A stretch of 64,000 nucleotides of DNA from contig CBDEVU010000017.1 in NCBI GenBank assembly GCA_965243715.1, forward strand, positions 372,001 through 436,000, given 5' to 3'. The translations under genes were made by a program, and so were the position numbers. Positions 9,004-17,478 of this stretch are shown here, in pieces (positions within the stretch are counted from its first letter, which is position 1; each line of letters opens with the position of its first letter). Source of the DNA: UBA11606 sp965243715 (GTDB taxonomy: Bacteria; Actinomycetota; Acidimicrobiia; Acidimicrobiales; Aldehydirespiratoraceae). The notes under the pieces were generated by a model that was given only the letters and a program-made list of their open reading frames with translations, searched no databases and was not told where the DNA came from.

Positions 9004-10046
9004 CCGACCCCCGCCTCCGCTTCCGTTTCGAGACGGTCGCCGCGGCGAGCTAGCAGCATGGCATCACCGAAGCTAAGAAAGCGGTAGCCCTCGCCGAGCG
9101 CCAATCGGTAGAGGTCGCGCCAACGAGGACCCACGAACGCGTCGACTAAGCAAAGCAAGGTCGACTCGGGTTGATGGAAGTTCGTCAGCAAAACATCGAT
9201 TAGTTGCCAGTCGTAGGGTCGGCGGATAAAGAGATCGCTGCGCCCTTCTCGCTCGCCGGTGGCGGCCCACGTTTCTAACGCCCGAACCACGGTGGTCCCA
9301 ACGGCGACGACGCGTCCGGCTTTTTCGATGGCGGCGACGGTTACTTCGGGGATGCGGTACCACTCGCTGTGCATGACGTGATCGTCGAGCGTTTCGACCA
9401 TTATCGGGCGGAAAGTGTCGAGTCCAATGGCCAAATCGACGCTTGCTATGGCTATCCCTCGCTGCTCCAGACGGGCCAAGACGTGGTCGGTGAAGTGCAA
9501 ACCGGCGGTGGGTGCGGCGGTGGAACGCGGCCTGTCGGCGTAGACGGTTTGGTAGCGCTCTGGATCGTCGAGCGGGGTCTCGATGTAGGGCGGCAATGGC
9601 ACTTGGCCAACTTCGTCGAGCACCGCTGCGAGGGGCCGATCTCCCGAGTCGAGACGCACCAGTCGCCGTCCCTGCCCCAGATCATCGCCCAACACAATTC
9701 GTAGCCCGTTGGCCACTACCGTCGAACCGGGGGCCAGTTTCTTACTCGGTCTAACTAGTACCTCCCACTGGCCATCGCCTCGCTCTTCGAGCAACAACAC
9801 CTCGGCGCGGCCCCCAGTCGGGCGGCGCACCGGAATACGGGCCGGGAGCACGCGGGTTTCGTTGACTATCACAAGATCACGTGGCCTCAGCAAATCAGGC
9901 AAATCAGCCACGACGCGATGCTCCACGCGGTCACCCCAATCGACTAGCAAACGGGCCGAATCCCGGGGCTCGATCGGGGTCTGGGCGACTGCTTGTGGCG
10001 GCAGGTCATACCCGATATCAGCACGCGTTTCGGGGCGATTGGTCAC
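9000..10046 (-). CDS. queA: S-adenosylmethionine:tRNA ribosyltransferase-isomerase
   Basis: Transfers the ribosyl part of SAM onto preQ1-modified tRNA to give epoxyqueuosine, the step after Tgt. The 348-residue protein has the family length and shows the start YDLPPQAVAQTPIEPRDSARLLV, then NETRVLPARIPVRR, the AAPTAGLHFT active-site segment and LTNFHQPESTLLCLVDAF. It is coupled to tgt by an ATGA overlap. No queF, queG or queH is in the window, so how preQ0 becomes preQ1 in this organism is not visible here. Confidence 0.94.
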   Translation of the reverse strand: MTNRPETRADIGYDLPPQAVAQTPIEPRDSARLLVDWGDRVEHRVVADLPDLLRPRDLVIVNETRVLPARIPVRRPTGGRAEVLLLEERGDGQWEVLVRPSKKLAPGSTVVANGLRIVLGDDLGQGRRLVRLDSGDRPLAAVLDEVGQVPLPPYIETPLDDPERYQTVYADRPRSTAAPTAGLHFTDHVLARLEQRGIAIASVDLAIGLDTFRPIMVETLDDHVMHSEWYRIPEVTVAAIEKAGRVVAVGTTVVRALETWAATGEREGRSDLFIRRPYDWQLIDVLLTNFHQPESTLLCLVDAFVGPRWRDLYRLALGEGYRFLSFGDAMLLARRGDRLETEAEAGVG

Positions 10047-10064
10047 CCGTGAAAGGCTAGGCCG

Positions 10065-11111
10065 TCACTCGTCGACCCCGAAGAGTCCGACCGGAGGCGG
10101 CGGACCCTCTGCGGTTGGCGGCGATAGTCCGAGGTGGGCGTAAGCCGTGGGTGTCGCCACGCGGCCCCGCGGCGTACGCATCAGCAATCCTTGCTGGATG
10201 AGGTAGGGCTCGTAGACGTCCTCCACCGTCTCCGTTGGCTCGCTCACGCTGATAGCGAGGGTGGACAATCCGACCGGGCCGCCCCCAAAACGCCGACAGA
10301 TAGAGTCGAGCACCGCCCGAGACGCCTTATCGAGACCTAGATCATCAACCCCAAAGAAGGCCAACCCGTCGCTCGCGATACCGGCATCGACGTAGCCGTC
10401 GCGCTCGACTTCGGCGTAGTCACGCACTTGGCGCAGCAATCGGTTGGCGATACGGGGCGTGCCCCGCGACCGACGGGCGATCTCCCACGCTCCCGCATCG
10501 TCAATGTTGACGTCGAGGATGCGAGCGGCCCGCAAAACGATGCGTTGAAGGTCGTCGACTTCGTAGTACTCGAGGCGGGCCACTAGACCAAAACGGTCCC
10601 GCAAGGGTCCGGTGATGAGACCGGTTCGGGTAGTGGCCCCCACTAGCGTGAAACGGGCGAGGGGGAGCGGAATCGAACGAGCGGCGGGGCCTTTCCCCAA
10701 CACGATATCGATCCGAAAATCCTCCATCGCGGGATAGAGCACTTCCTCGACCGGGCGCGGCAGACGATGAATCTCGTCAATGAACAAAACATCGCCTTCT
10801 TCAATCTTGGACAAGATCGACGCGAGGTCGCCCGCTCGCTCCAGGGCAGGGCCAGAGGTCACCTGCAAGTTGGTGCTCATCTCCGACGCGATGATGTTAG
10901 CGAGCGTGGTCTTGCCCAGACCAGGCGGGCCAGCGAAGAGCAGATGATCGGCGGGTTCGCCCCGCTTAACGGCCGCTCCGAGCATCACCGCTAAGTGACC
11001 CTTCAACTCCGACTGGCCAACAAACTCGGCGAGAGTCTTGGGCCGCAGCCCCGGTTCATGCAAGATGTCGTTGGGTTCCTCGGCGGGAGAAAGCAGTTCC
11101 TCTCTGGCCAT
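10065..11111 (-). CDS. ruvB: Holliday junction branch-migration helicase RuvB
   Basis: AAA+ motor that drives branch migration of Holliday junctions with RuvA. The 348-residue protein contains Walker A GPPGLGKTTLA, Walker B with DEIHRL, sensor 1 GATTRTGLITGPLRDRFG, and the C-terminal winged-helix DNA-binding domain (YLIQQGLLMRTPRGRVAT). Its ATG shares a base with the ruvA stop. The ruvC-ruvA-ruvB order is the usual actinobacterial operon. Confidence 0.96.
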   Translation of the reverse strand: MAREELLSPAEEPNDILHEPGLRPKTLAEFVGQSELKGHLAVMLGAAVKRGEPADHLLFAGPPGLGKTTLANIIASEMSTNLQVTSGPALERAGDLASILSKIEEGDVLFIDEIHRLPRPVEEVLYPAMEDFRIDIVLGKGPAARSIPLPLARFTLVGATTRTGLITGPLRDRFGLVARLEYYEVDDLQRIVLRAARILDVNIDDAGAWEIARRSRGTPRIANRLLRQVRDYAEVERDGYVDAGIASDGLAFFGVDDLGLDKASRAVLDSICRRFGGGPVGLSTLAISVSEPTETVEDVYEPYLIQQGLLMRTPRGRVATPTAYAHLGLSPPTAEGPPPPVGLFGVDE

Positions 11112-11719
11112 CAGAGACCTGAGGCTAGGCGCCGCAGCGCATGGCGAAGTAGGTCGCCGGTCTCACCCTCGGCGGGGAGATCGACGAGTACGGCATGAAT
11201 CTCCTCGGCGGCATAACCGAGGCCCTCTAGGGCTATGCGGATATCGGCTCGCGCCCCGCGGCCAGCGACCCCACCCGGATCGGCGGCGGTGGCCGCCCCG
11301 GCGTCGGCGGCGGGTTGACCAAGTATCGACTTGAGTTCCAGCACTAAGCGGGCCGCGGTCTTTTTGCCCACGCCGGGTACTAGGCACAGGGCCGCCACAT
11401 CGTCGTCGGCCACCGCCCGACACAGCGCGTCGGGACCGTGGACCGAAAGAATGGCCAAACCCAGCGCCGGTCCGACGCGGTGAGCGCTAATGACTAGCTC
11501 AAAGACGCGCCGCTCTGCAACCGTGGCAAACCCATACAGCGTTTCGCTGTCCTCGCGAACCACGTGGTGTGTGTGGACGAAGACCTCGTGGTCCACTTCG
11601 CCGATCGTAACCGCCGTCGACAAAGTGAACTGCACCCGATAGCCGACGCCGTTGACCTCGATAAGTAGTTCGCCGTCGGGAGATCGATCCAGCAACCTGC
11701 CCCGCAACGATCCGATCAT
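11111..11719 (-). CDS. ruvA: Holliday junction recognition protein RuvA
   Basis: Tetrameric protein that binds four-way junctions and loads RuvB. I start at the ATG at 11719 (MIGSLRGRLLDRSPDGELLIEV), giving 202 residues. This ATG overlaps the ruvC stop by four bases, and a longer open frame upstream only reads through ruvC. The N-terminal OB domain is followed by tandem helix-hairpin-helix motifs (SVHGPDALCRAVADDD and LCLVPGVGKKTAARLVLEL). An Ala/Gly-rich linker and the C-terminal RuvB-binding domain (EGLGYAAEEIHAVLV) complete the protein. Confidence 0.95.
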   Translation of the reverse strand: MIGSLRGRLLDRSPDGELLIEVNGVGYRVQFTLSTAVTIGEVDHEVFVHTHHVVREDSETLYGFATVAERRVFELVISAHRVGPALGLAILSVHGPDALCRAVADDDVAALCLVPGVGKKTAARLVLELKSILGQPAADAGAATAADPGGVAGRGARADIRIALEGLGYAAEEIHAVLVDLPAEGETGDLLRHALRRLASGL

Positions 11720-12207
11720 GGGGTCACCCCCTTGCTCCGCGCCGGAACCCGGGCGAGGTGGCATAACGCCACCGCCACAGCATCGGCCGCGTCGGCCGGT
11801 GTGAGTCGTTTCGGTAGTCGCAACAGGGTTTGGACCATGGAGCCGACTTCGTCCTTGTCCGCGCCTCCCCAACCGGCGACGGCCTGTTTGATCTCGTTGG
11901 GCGAGTACTCGATGACTTCGCAGCCCGCCGACGCGGCCTCGGCCATGGCGAGTCCACTGGCCATGCCAACCCCCATTGCCGTACTGACGTTGTGCTGGAA
12001 CAATACCCGTTCAACTGCTACCACATCAGGCGTCAATTCGGCGATCAGCGCTCGGAGTTCCTTTTGCAACTCGGCGAGTCGGTGGGCCAGCGGCAGGTGC
12101 GATTCGGTACGGATGACCCCCGCAGCCAAAGCCCGAGGCCTCCGACCGCCTTCCACGCAGCCGTAGCCGCAGCGCGACAAACCGGGATCTATACCGAGAA
12201 CGAACAC
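11716..12207 (-). CDS. ruvC: Holliday junction endonuclease RuvC
   Basis: Resolves Holliday junctions by paired nicking. The 163-residue RNase H-fold protein has the acidic active site: the first Asp in VLGIDPGLSRCGYG, the Glu in VVAVERVLFQHNVSTA, and the later acidic pair in LTPADAADAVAVALCH. It also carries the YSPNEIKQAVAGWGGADK segment of the family. Overlaps ruvA by four bases; separated from the YebC-family gene by 46 bases. Confidence 0.95.
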   Translation of the reverse strand: MFVLGIDPGLSRCGYGCVEGGRRPRALAAGVIRTESHLPLAHRLAELQKELRALIAELTPDVVAVERVLFQHNVSTAMGVGMASGLAMAEAASAGCEVIEYSPNEIKQAVAGWGGADKDEVGSMVQTLLRLPKRLTPADAADAVAVALCHLARVPARSKGVTP

Positions 12208-12253
12208 CTGTGCGATTCTAGCCCTATTTCAAGCCAATGTGGCGGCCAGGGCA

Positions 12254-13003
12254 TTATTCGGCGGCCTCGTCCAACAACTCGTCGCTGATGTCCATATTGG
12301 AGTGTACGTCTTGAATGTCGTCGAGGTCGTCGAGTAGATCCATCAACTTCAGAAGTTGTCTGGCGGCGCTCACGTCGGTGACCTCAACCGTTGAGGTCGC
12401 CAGCATGGCAAGATCGGCTGACTCGACCGTGATTGCCGACCCAACGAGTGCCTCACGAAGCATCGCCAGATCGGAGGGAGAAGTGGTAACCCGCCACATC
12501 TCGCCCTCGTCAACGATGTCTTCGGCTCCCGCCTCGAGGGCGGCCATCATAATCTCGTCCTCATCGACCGCGGAGGAGACGAACACAACGCCCTTGCGTT
12601 CAAACTGCCAGGCCACCGCGCCCGGTTCGGCCAGCGACCCCCCGCTCTTCGACAGGGTTGACCGAACGTCGCCGGAGGTTCGGTTACGATTATCGGTGAG
12701 ACATTCGATCAACAAGGCAATCCCTCCCGGGGCATAACCCTCGTAGGTGATGGCCTCGTAGTTGACCCCTTCGAGTTCACCGGTCCCTCGCTTGACCGCT
12801 CGTTCGATGGTGTCTAACGGCACCGAGTTGTCGCGGGCTTTTTGGAACATGGTTCGCAGTGTCGGATTGGCTTCGGGATCGCCGCCGCCGGTGCGGGCGG
12901 CCACCTCTACCTGCTTGATGAGCTTGGCAAATAGCTTGCCCCGCTTGGCGTCCGCGGCCCCCTTTTTGTGCTTGATGGTTGCCCATTTGGAGTGACCACT
13001 CAT
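12254..13003 (-). CDS. YebC/TACO1-family regulator
   Basis: Member of the YebC/PmpR family. Members have been reported to act as transcriptional regulators and, more recently, as factors that help ribosomes through difficult motifs. The 249-residue protein starts with the family signature MSGHSKWATIKHKKGAADAKRGK and has the conserved YEGYAPGGIALLIECLTDNRNRT. It overlaps pdxT by four bases. In mycobacteria the same gene sits between the pdx and ruv genes, so the context is conserved. Confidence 0.93.
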   Translation of the reverse strand: MSGHSKWATIKHKKGAADAKRGKLFAKLIKQVEVAARTGGGDPEANPTLRTMFQKARDNSVPLDTIERAVKRGTGELEGVNYEAITYEGYAPGGIALLIECLTDNRNRTSGDVRSTLSKSGGSLAEPGAVAWQFERKGVVFVSSAVDEDEIMMAALEAGAEDIVDEGEMWRVTTSPSDLAMLREALVGSAITVESADLAMLATSTVEVTDVSAARQLLKLMDLLDDLDDIQDVHSNMDISDELLDEAAE

Positions 13004-13599
13004 GAAATTTCCTCAGTGATGAGATCGGCATCAACGAGCCATTGGTAATGCAGTCGAGCATCGCCGGACAGTTCGGGGTGAAACGATGCCACCGTAACGG
13101 AACCGTACCGGCAGAGTACGGGTCGGTCGTCAACCGAAGCAAGAACCTCCACTCGGTCGTCGTATTCCTCCACGACAGGAGCCCGAATGAATATGCCTGG
13201 GAACAACTCGTCTAGGCCGGTGACCTCGAGGTCCACTTCAAACGACGCCAGTTGTCGTCCGTAGCCGTTACGACGGGCCGTAATCGGCACCGCGCCCAGA
13301 CAATGCTGATCCTCGCGACCGTCGATGATTGCTTCAGCCAGCAGGATCATTCCGGCGCACGTCCCGAACACGGGTAGACCAGCGGCGATACGCTCACGCA
13401 ACGGTTCTAGCAGGCCGAAGCGTTCGAGGAGCATCGACATGGTGGTCGATTCGCCGCCGGGCAAGACCAGCGCCGCAACGGCCTGTAACTGTTCGGTCGT
13501 GCGAATCTCTTGGGCGTCAACGCCTAGCGATTCTAGGATCGTGGCGTGAGCGGCAAAGGCCCCTTGCAGGGCAAGAACGCCAACGGCGGGGACTACCAA
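13000..13599 (-). CDS. pdxT: Pyridoxal 5'-phosphate synthase glutaminase subunit PdxT
   Basis: Hydrolyses glutamine and passes ammonia to PdxS for direct PLP synthesis. The 199-residue class I glutaminase shows GVLALQGAF at the start, LVLPGGESTTMSML, the nucleophile Cys in GTCAGMILLAE, and the His-Glu pair in SFHPELSGD. The only reasonable start is a TTG at 13599; no ATG or GTG lies in frame before the first conserved strand. The start lies inside the pdxS 3' end (7-base overlap), so it is probably coupled to pdxS translation. Confidence 0.94.
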   Translation of the reverse strand: MVVPAVGVLALQGAFAAHATILESLGVDAQEIRTTEQLQAVAALVLPGGESTTMSMLLERFGLLEPLRERIAAGLPVFGTCAGMILLAEAIIDGREDQHCLGAVPITARRNGYGRQLASFEVDLEVTGLDELFPGIFIRAPVVEEYDDRVEVLASVDDRPVLCRYGSVTVASFHPELSGDARLHYQWLVDADLITEEIS

Positions 13600-14486
13600 C
13601 CGCGTTCGGCCAGCTTCGTCTCGAGCGTGGCGATCTCGAGGCCTTTCATGGCGCCGCCAAGACCGGTAGACACCTTTACTAAGATGCCGGGGTCCCGATA
13701 GTGCGTCGCCGCTTCAACTATGGCGGTGGCCATCTTGGATGGTTCGTCGCTTTTGAAGATTCCTGAACCAACGAACACGGCCTGCGCTCCGAGTTGCATC
13801 ACGAGTGAGACGTCCGCGGGAGTAGACAAGCCCCCCGCGCAAAACAAAGGAACGGGAAGCTCGCCGGTGGCGGCGATCTCTTGCACGAGGGACAAGGGAG
13901 CCCGCAGGTTCTTGGCCCAGTCGAAAAGCTCGGCCGAATCAGCCCGGGTTATCTTGCCTAGGTCGCCCCTGATTGACCGAAGATGACGAACCGCTTCGAC
14001 CACGTTACCAGTTCCCGCTTCGCCCTTGGAACGAATCAGACAGGCACCTTCGCTGATGCGGCGTAGCGCTTCCCCGAGGTCGGTGGCGCCGCAAACGAAA
14101 GGAACGTCGAAGGCCCACTTGTCGATGTGGTGAGCCTCGTCGGCGGGAGTCAGCACCTCGGACTCGTCGATGAAGTCGACGTCGAGAGCCTGCAGGATTT
14201 GGGCCTCCGCGAAATGGCCGATGCGAGCTTTGGCCATCACCGGGATGGACACCGCCCGCTGAATGCCGACGATCATCTCCGGATCAGACATGCGCGACAC
14301 GCCGCCGTCCTTGCGTATATCGGACGGCACGCGTTCTAGCGCCATGACCGCCACGGCACCCGCGTCTTCGGCCACCTTGGCTTGTTCGCGGTTGACGACA
14401 TCCATGATGACGCCGCCCTTCAACATCTCGGCCAACCCACGCTTGACGAGCGGGCTACCGGTGGCGCGGGGAGTCGAGTCACTCAT
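13593..14486 (-). CDS. pdxS: Pyridoxal 5'-phosphate synthase lyase subunit PdxS
   Basis: Condenses ribose 5-phosphate, glyceraldehyde 3-phosphate and ammonia into PLP. The 297-residue TIM barrel is highly conserved: KRGLAEMLKGGVIMDVVN, GAVAVMALERVPSDIRKDGG and PVPLFCAGGLSTPADVSLV. Paired with pdxT downstream, it forms the deoxyxylulose-independent vitamin B6 route found in actinobacteria. Confidence 0.96.
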   Translation of the reverse strand: MSDSTPRATGSPLVKRGLAEMLKGGVIMDVVNREQAKVAEDAGAVAVMALERVPSDIRKDGGVSRMSDPEMIVGIQRAVSIPVMAKARIGHFAEAQILQALDVDFIDESEVLTPADEAHHIDKWAFDVPFVCGATDLGEALRRISEGACLIRSKGEAGTGNVVEAVRHLRSIRGDLGKITRADSAELFDWAKNLRAPLSLVQEIAATGELPVPLFCAGGLSTPADVSLVMQLGAQAVFVGSGIFKSDEPSKMATAIVEAATHYRDPGILVKVSTGLGGAMKGLEIATLETKLAERGW

Positions 14487-14495
14487 GGGCTCAGT

Positions 14496-15602
14496 TTAGC
14501 CACCGGCACCGAGGACCAAGTGTGAGATATTGGACTCAACCTCAAACGTGTAGCTTTCTTGGGGAACTAAGGTCAACCAGGTCCGACCCGGTTCGAGCAT
14601 AATCTCTGCTCCGTCGTCGCTTCGGAAAACGTACGGAGCAAAGCGATCGGCCCGAGTCCAGGTGCCCGACCAGCGGCGGCCGCCGATCAGCACGTTCACC
14701 GGACCCTCACCGACCGTTACCGCATCGACCGACCCCGCGGTATGCGCATTGGGGCGATACGGCACTTCCATGACGACTAGGTTGGTAGTGTCGAGAGAAA
14801 TCCCCTCGCGGGTGACGTGGATGGCTCCGTCTTGCACCCGAACGTAGCCGGTTCGGTCTCGGTACACGTAACTCACCGTGTCGCGCCCGGTGACGGTAAA
14901 GCCGAGTCCGTCGATACTGGGCGGCCGCGGACCGGACTCTTCGTCACGGAAGGTAAAGATCGGTTGGGCGGCCCCCGCCGCGTCGGAGAAGTCGTCGATA
15001 ACCTGTCGAAGATCGGTGAATAGGTTGTCCGGCGCCCGAAAGTCTTGGTCGCGGTAATGGTGTTGATTCGAGCCTGTGTCTAGCACTAACACGACATGAT
15101 CTTCGGCCGACAGAGCACGAAGTTCTCCCAATACGCCAATGTTGGCCCCCGAAAAAACCAGGATCGGCTCGCCGAGGTTCACCAAGAGGTCGCCATCGGT
15201 CGTTCGCGCTGATCGAACCGGACCGAGCACGGCGGGAATCTCGGAGTGAAAGATCGCCGCGAACCGAGTGGCTCGATCCTCGATCCGTTCCTCGATCACG
15301 ACATCGGCCGACTCGAGACCAATAAGCGCGGCCAGGCTACGATCGTCGTTGTTGGAGACCTTGACGACAACCACGGGCTGCTCGGCGAGTTCCTCGGGCG
15401 CCGGTAAGCCGGTGTAGGTTGCCTTTGGTCCCGCGTCGATGATTGGCGTCGGGGTGGGTTCCAGCGAAACCGTGGCGGCCACCTCGTCGAGGCCCGCTGT
15501 CGAATCATTGTCTCTATCGTCGGAAGGCTCCTCCGCGCCGCCACAACCCGACGCTAAGACGGCACATGCTGCGAGTGCCCCCAGAGTTCGGCGCACGCTC
15601 AC
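14496..15602 (-). CDS. DUF3048 (YerB-like) lipoprotein
   Basis: Predicted lipoprotein of unknown function. The N-terminus MSVRRTLGALAACAVLASGC carries a lipobox (LASGC, Cys at residue 20). After an acidic/Pro/Thr-rich linker come two conserved halves of the DUF3048 type, for example VVVVKVSNNDDRSLAALIGLESADVVIEE and later NVLIGGRRWSGTWTRADR. The start is GTG at 15602, overlapping the upstream membrane gene by four bases (GTGA). Bacillus YerB is the best known relative; its biochemical role is not established. The family link is by motif recall only. Confidence 0.72.
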   Translation of the reverse strand: MSVRRTLGALAACAVLASGCGGAEEPSDDRDNDSTAGLDEVAATVSLEPTPTPIIDAGPKATYTGLPAPEELAEQPVVVVKVSNNDDRSLAALIGLESADVVIEERIEDRATRFAAIFHSEIPAVLGPVRSARTTDGDLLVNLGEPILVFSGANIGVLGELRALSAEDHVVLVLDTGSNQHHYRDQDFRAPDNLFTDLRQVIDDFSDAAGAAQPIFTFRDEESGPRPPSIDGLGFTVTGRDTVSYVYRDRTGYVRVQDGAIHVTREGISLDTTNLVVMEVPYRPNAHTAGSVDAVTVGEGPVNVLIGGRRWSGTWTRADRFAPYVFRSDDGAEIMLEPGRTWLTLVPQESYTFEVESNISHLVLGAGG

Positions 15603-16315
15603 AACTCGTTAAGGGTGTCAACGCGCTCGAGGAGTTCAGCGGGAGCTTGGGTATCGGCTGATCCGATGAGCCACAGGTGATCAGATGGCGGATGGGGGGC
15701 GATCCGCGTCCCTGCAAGGGCCTTTGCCAAGGTGGAGGCGAGCGCCGGCGGGTAGCGGGTGAACCTGACCCCAACGAGATCGGCTCGAACCCGACGCCGG
15801 TCGTCGAGTAGTCGATTACGTAGACCACCGGCGAAGGGCCCGAGTAGCGGCGCAATGGCGACCAGCATGGTGGCGGCTTGCACCCCTTGACCGAACAAAG
15901 ATAGTTGGCGAGCAACGACCGCCTCCAGTTCGAGCCGATCGAGTTGCCGTAGAGACCCGGTGGTGAGAACCAAGCTGGTGCCGCGGCGACTGGCCACGAC
16001 GGCAACATCGATGGCGCGGGAGTTAGCCACGTACAGCACCGGTTCGGCAATGCCGTGGCTGGCGCATACCGACTCGACCAGACTCTCGAGTCGGGGTTCT
16101 TGGCCTTCGGGAAGGGGACGACCCTTCAACGCCCGCAAGGCTCGGTTGGCGGCTGTGCCCACCATGAACCGCCACGCGACGATCCCAAGCACGACCGCGG
16201 CAATAACCGCGATCAGCGGAGAAACGACAAACACCAAAATCAAGATGATGTACGCGACGATGGCTATAAGTGAGGCAGGAATCAACGACAGCATTCCCGC
16301 AGAAACTTTTGGCAT
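15599..16315 (-). CDS. HtpX/M48-like membrane protein without the HExxH active site
   Basis: 238-residue protein with two N-terminal membrane helices (about residues 9-50) followed by a soluble domain laid out like M48 metallopeptidases. LVLTTGSLRQLDRLELEAVVARQLS aligns with the family segment that normally ends in HE-x-x-H, but residues 135-139 read ARQLS, so both zinc histidines and the catalytic Glu are missing. The later zinc-ligand region is also changed (RADLVGVRFTRYP). It is probably a pseudoenzyme. It is coupled to the DUF3048 lipoprotein gene, so the two may act together at the membrane. Family assignment is by pattern only. Confidence 0.6.
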   Translation of the reverse strand: MPKVSAGMLSLIPASLIAIVAYIILILVFVVSPLIAVIAAVVLGIVAWRFMVGTAANRALRALKGRPLPEGQEPRLESLVESVCASHGIAEPVLYVANSRAIDVAVVASRRGTSLVLTTGSLRQLDRLELEAVVARQLSLFGQGVQAATMLVAIAPLLGPFAGGLRNRLLDDRRRVRADLVGVRFTRYPPALASTLAKALAGTRIAPHPPSDHLWLIGSADTQAPAELLERVDTLNEL

Positions 16316-16386
16316 AGGTTCGTCCTAAAACTAGACAGCCTCGGGAGATCCCCTCCAGTGTACCAAGCGCCCAACCGGTAGACGTC

Positions 16387-17478
16387 TCAGCCCCGACCAA
16401 CCGCCGAACGAGCCACCAACCGTTCGTATCGGGCGAGGTACCAGTCGGCCAATCGGGCCATAGAGAACTCCTCGGCTCGCTTGAGCCCCGATTCGATGAG
16501 TTGGTTTCGCCGAGGGGCGTCGCTGAGCACGGTACCCAGGCCGGCAGCTAGGGCCGTGACGTCATCGGGTTCGACCAAAACGGCTTCGCGCCCTCGGCGA
16601 GCAACGTTGGCATACCCGGCAATGTCGCCAGCCACCACCGCGGTACCCGCCGCCATGGCTTCGAGTAAGACAATACCAAATGACTCACCGTGCAGTGAGG
16701 GGGCACAGAAGGCATCGGCCCCACGGAGCCGGGCAATCTTGTCGGTCTCCGAAATCGTGCCGAGCCATTCGATGCGAGAATCACCTGCGTAGCGGCGGCG
16801 AAGTCCGACCGTCTCTGGTCCATCACCTGCGACCCACAACCTGGTTTCGGGGGGCAACCGCGCGAACGCGTCGAGCAGGACCCGAAGTCCCTTGCGCGGT
16901 TCGTGGCGACCCAAAAAGAAGATGGTGGGTCCGCTCGTGACGTGCGGGGTTCCGGAAGCAAAGCGGGGCAGTTCGACACCGTTAAAGGTGATGTCGTAGC
17001 TGCCGCCGAGTCCCTGGCGCGCCATCTTCGCCGCGTCCTCGCTGACCGCGCATCGGTCGTCGAGTCGTCCGGCTAGAAATCGCACCGCTGTTGGAAAAAT
17101 GTCGTAAGCCAGCGAACGGCCCGCTGCGTGGAAGGTCCCCAACAGTGGCGCCGGACGGACCAACAACGCTGTCTGAGTCGGACCGGGAGCGATCGGTTCG
17201 TGGAGGTGGATCACATCGAACGCTTCGTCGCGCATGGCCCGAATTACCCGCAACTGGGCCGCCGGGTCGGGCGCGACGGGAGCAACCGAGCCGTTGGCCG
17301 CGGTGGGGAGGCTGAGCCCCAGTGGGGTGACTCCCGCATCTGGTGGCGGGCCGTCGCACGGGGCCAACACTCGCACCTTCTCGCCTCGCTGCCGCAAGGC
17401 GCGTGCCAGACCCAGAACCTGCATCTGCACCCCGCCGGGGATGGTGAGACTGTACGGACAGATGATGCCGATCCGCAT
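16387..17478 (-). CDS. pimA: GT4 glycosyltransferase, phosphatidylinositol alpha-mannosyltransferase (PimA-like)
   Basis: Likely transfers the first mannose from GDP-mannose to phosphatidylinositol. The 363-residue GT-B protein begins with the typical MRIGIICPYSLTIPGGVQMQV glycine loop, has VIHLHEPIAPGP, an FLGRHEPRKGLRVLLDAF segment at the second Rossmann domain, and the nucleotide-sugar motif GESFGIVLLEAMAAG. Its ATG shares a base with the stop of the acyltransferase gene. The order pgsA, acyltransferase, pimA is the conserved PIM cluster of mycobacteria, which supports this substrate over other GT4 functions. Confidence 0.86.
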   Translation of the reverse strand: MRIGIICPYSLTIPGGVQMQVLGLARALRQRGEKVRVLAPCDGPPPDAGVTPLGLSLPTAANGSVAPVAPDPAAQLRVIRAMRDEAFDVIHLHEPIAPGPTQTALLVRPAPLLGTFHAAGRSLAYDIFPTAVRFLAGRLDDRCAVSEDAAKMARQGLGGSYDITFNGVELPRFASGTPHVTSGPTIFFLGRHEPRKGLRVLLDAFARLPPETRLWVAGDGPETVGLRRRYAGDSRIEWLGTISETDKIARLRGADAFCAPSLHGESFGIVLLEAMAAGTAVVAGDIAGYANVARRGREAVLVEPDDVTALAAGLGTVLSDAPRRNQLIESGLKRAEEFSMARLADWYLARYERLVARSAVGRG

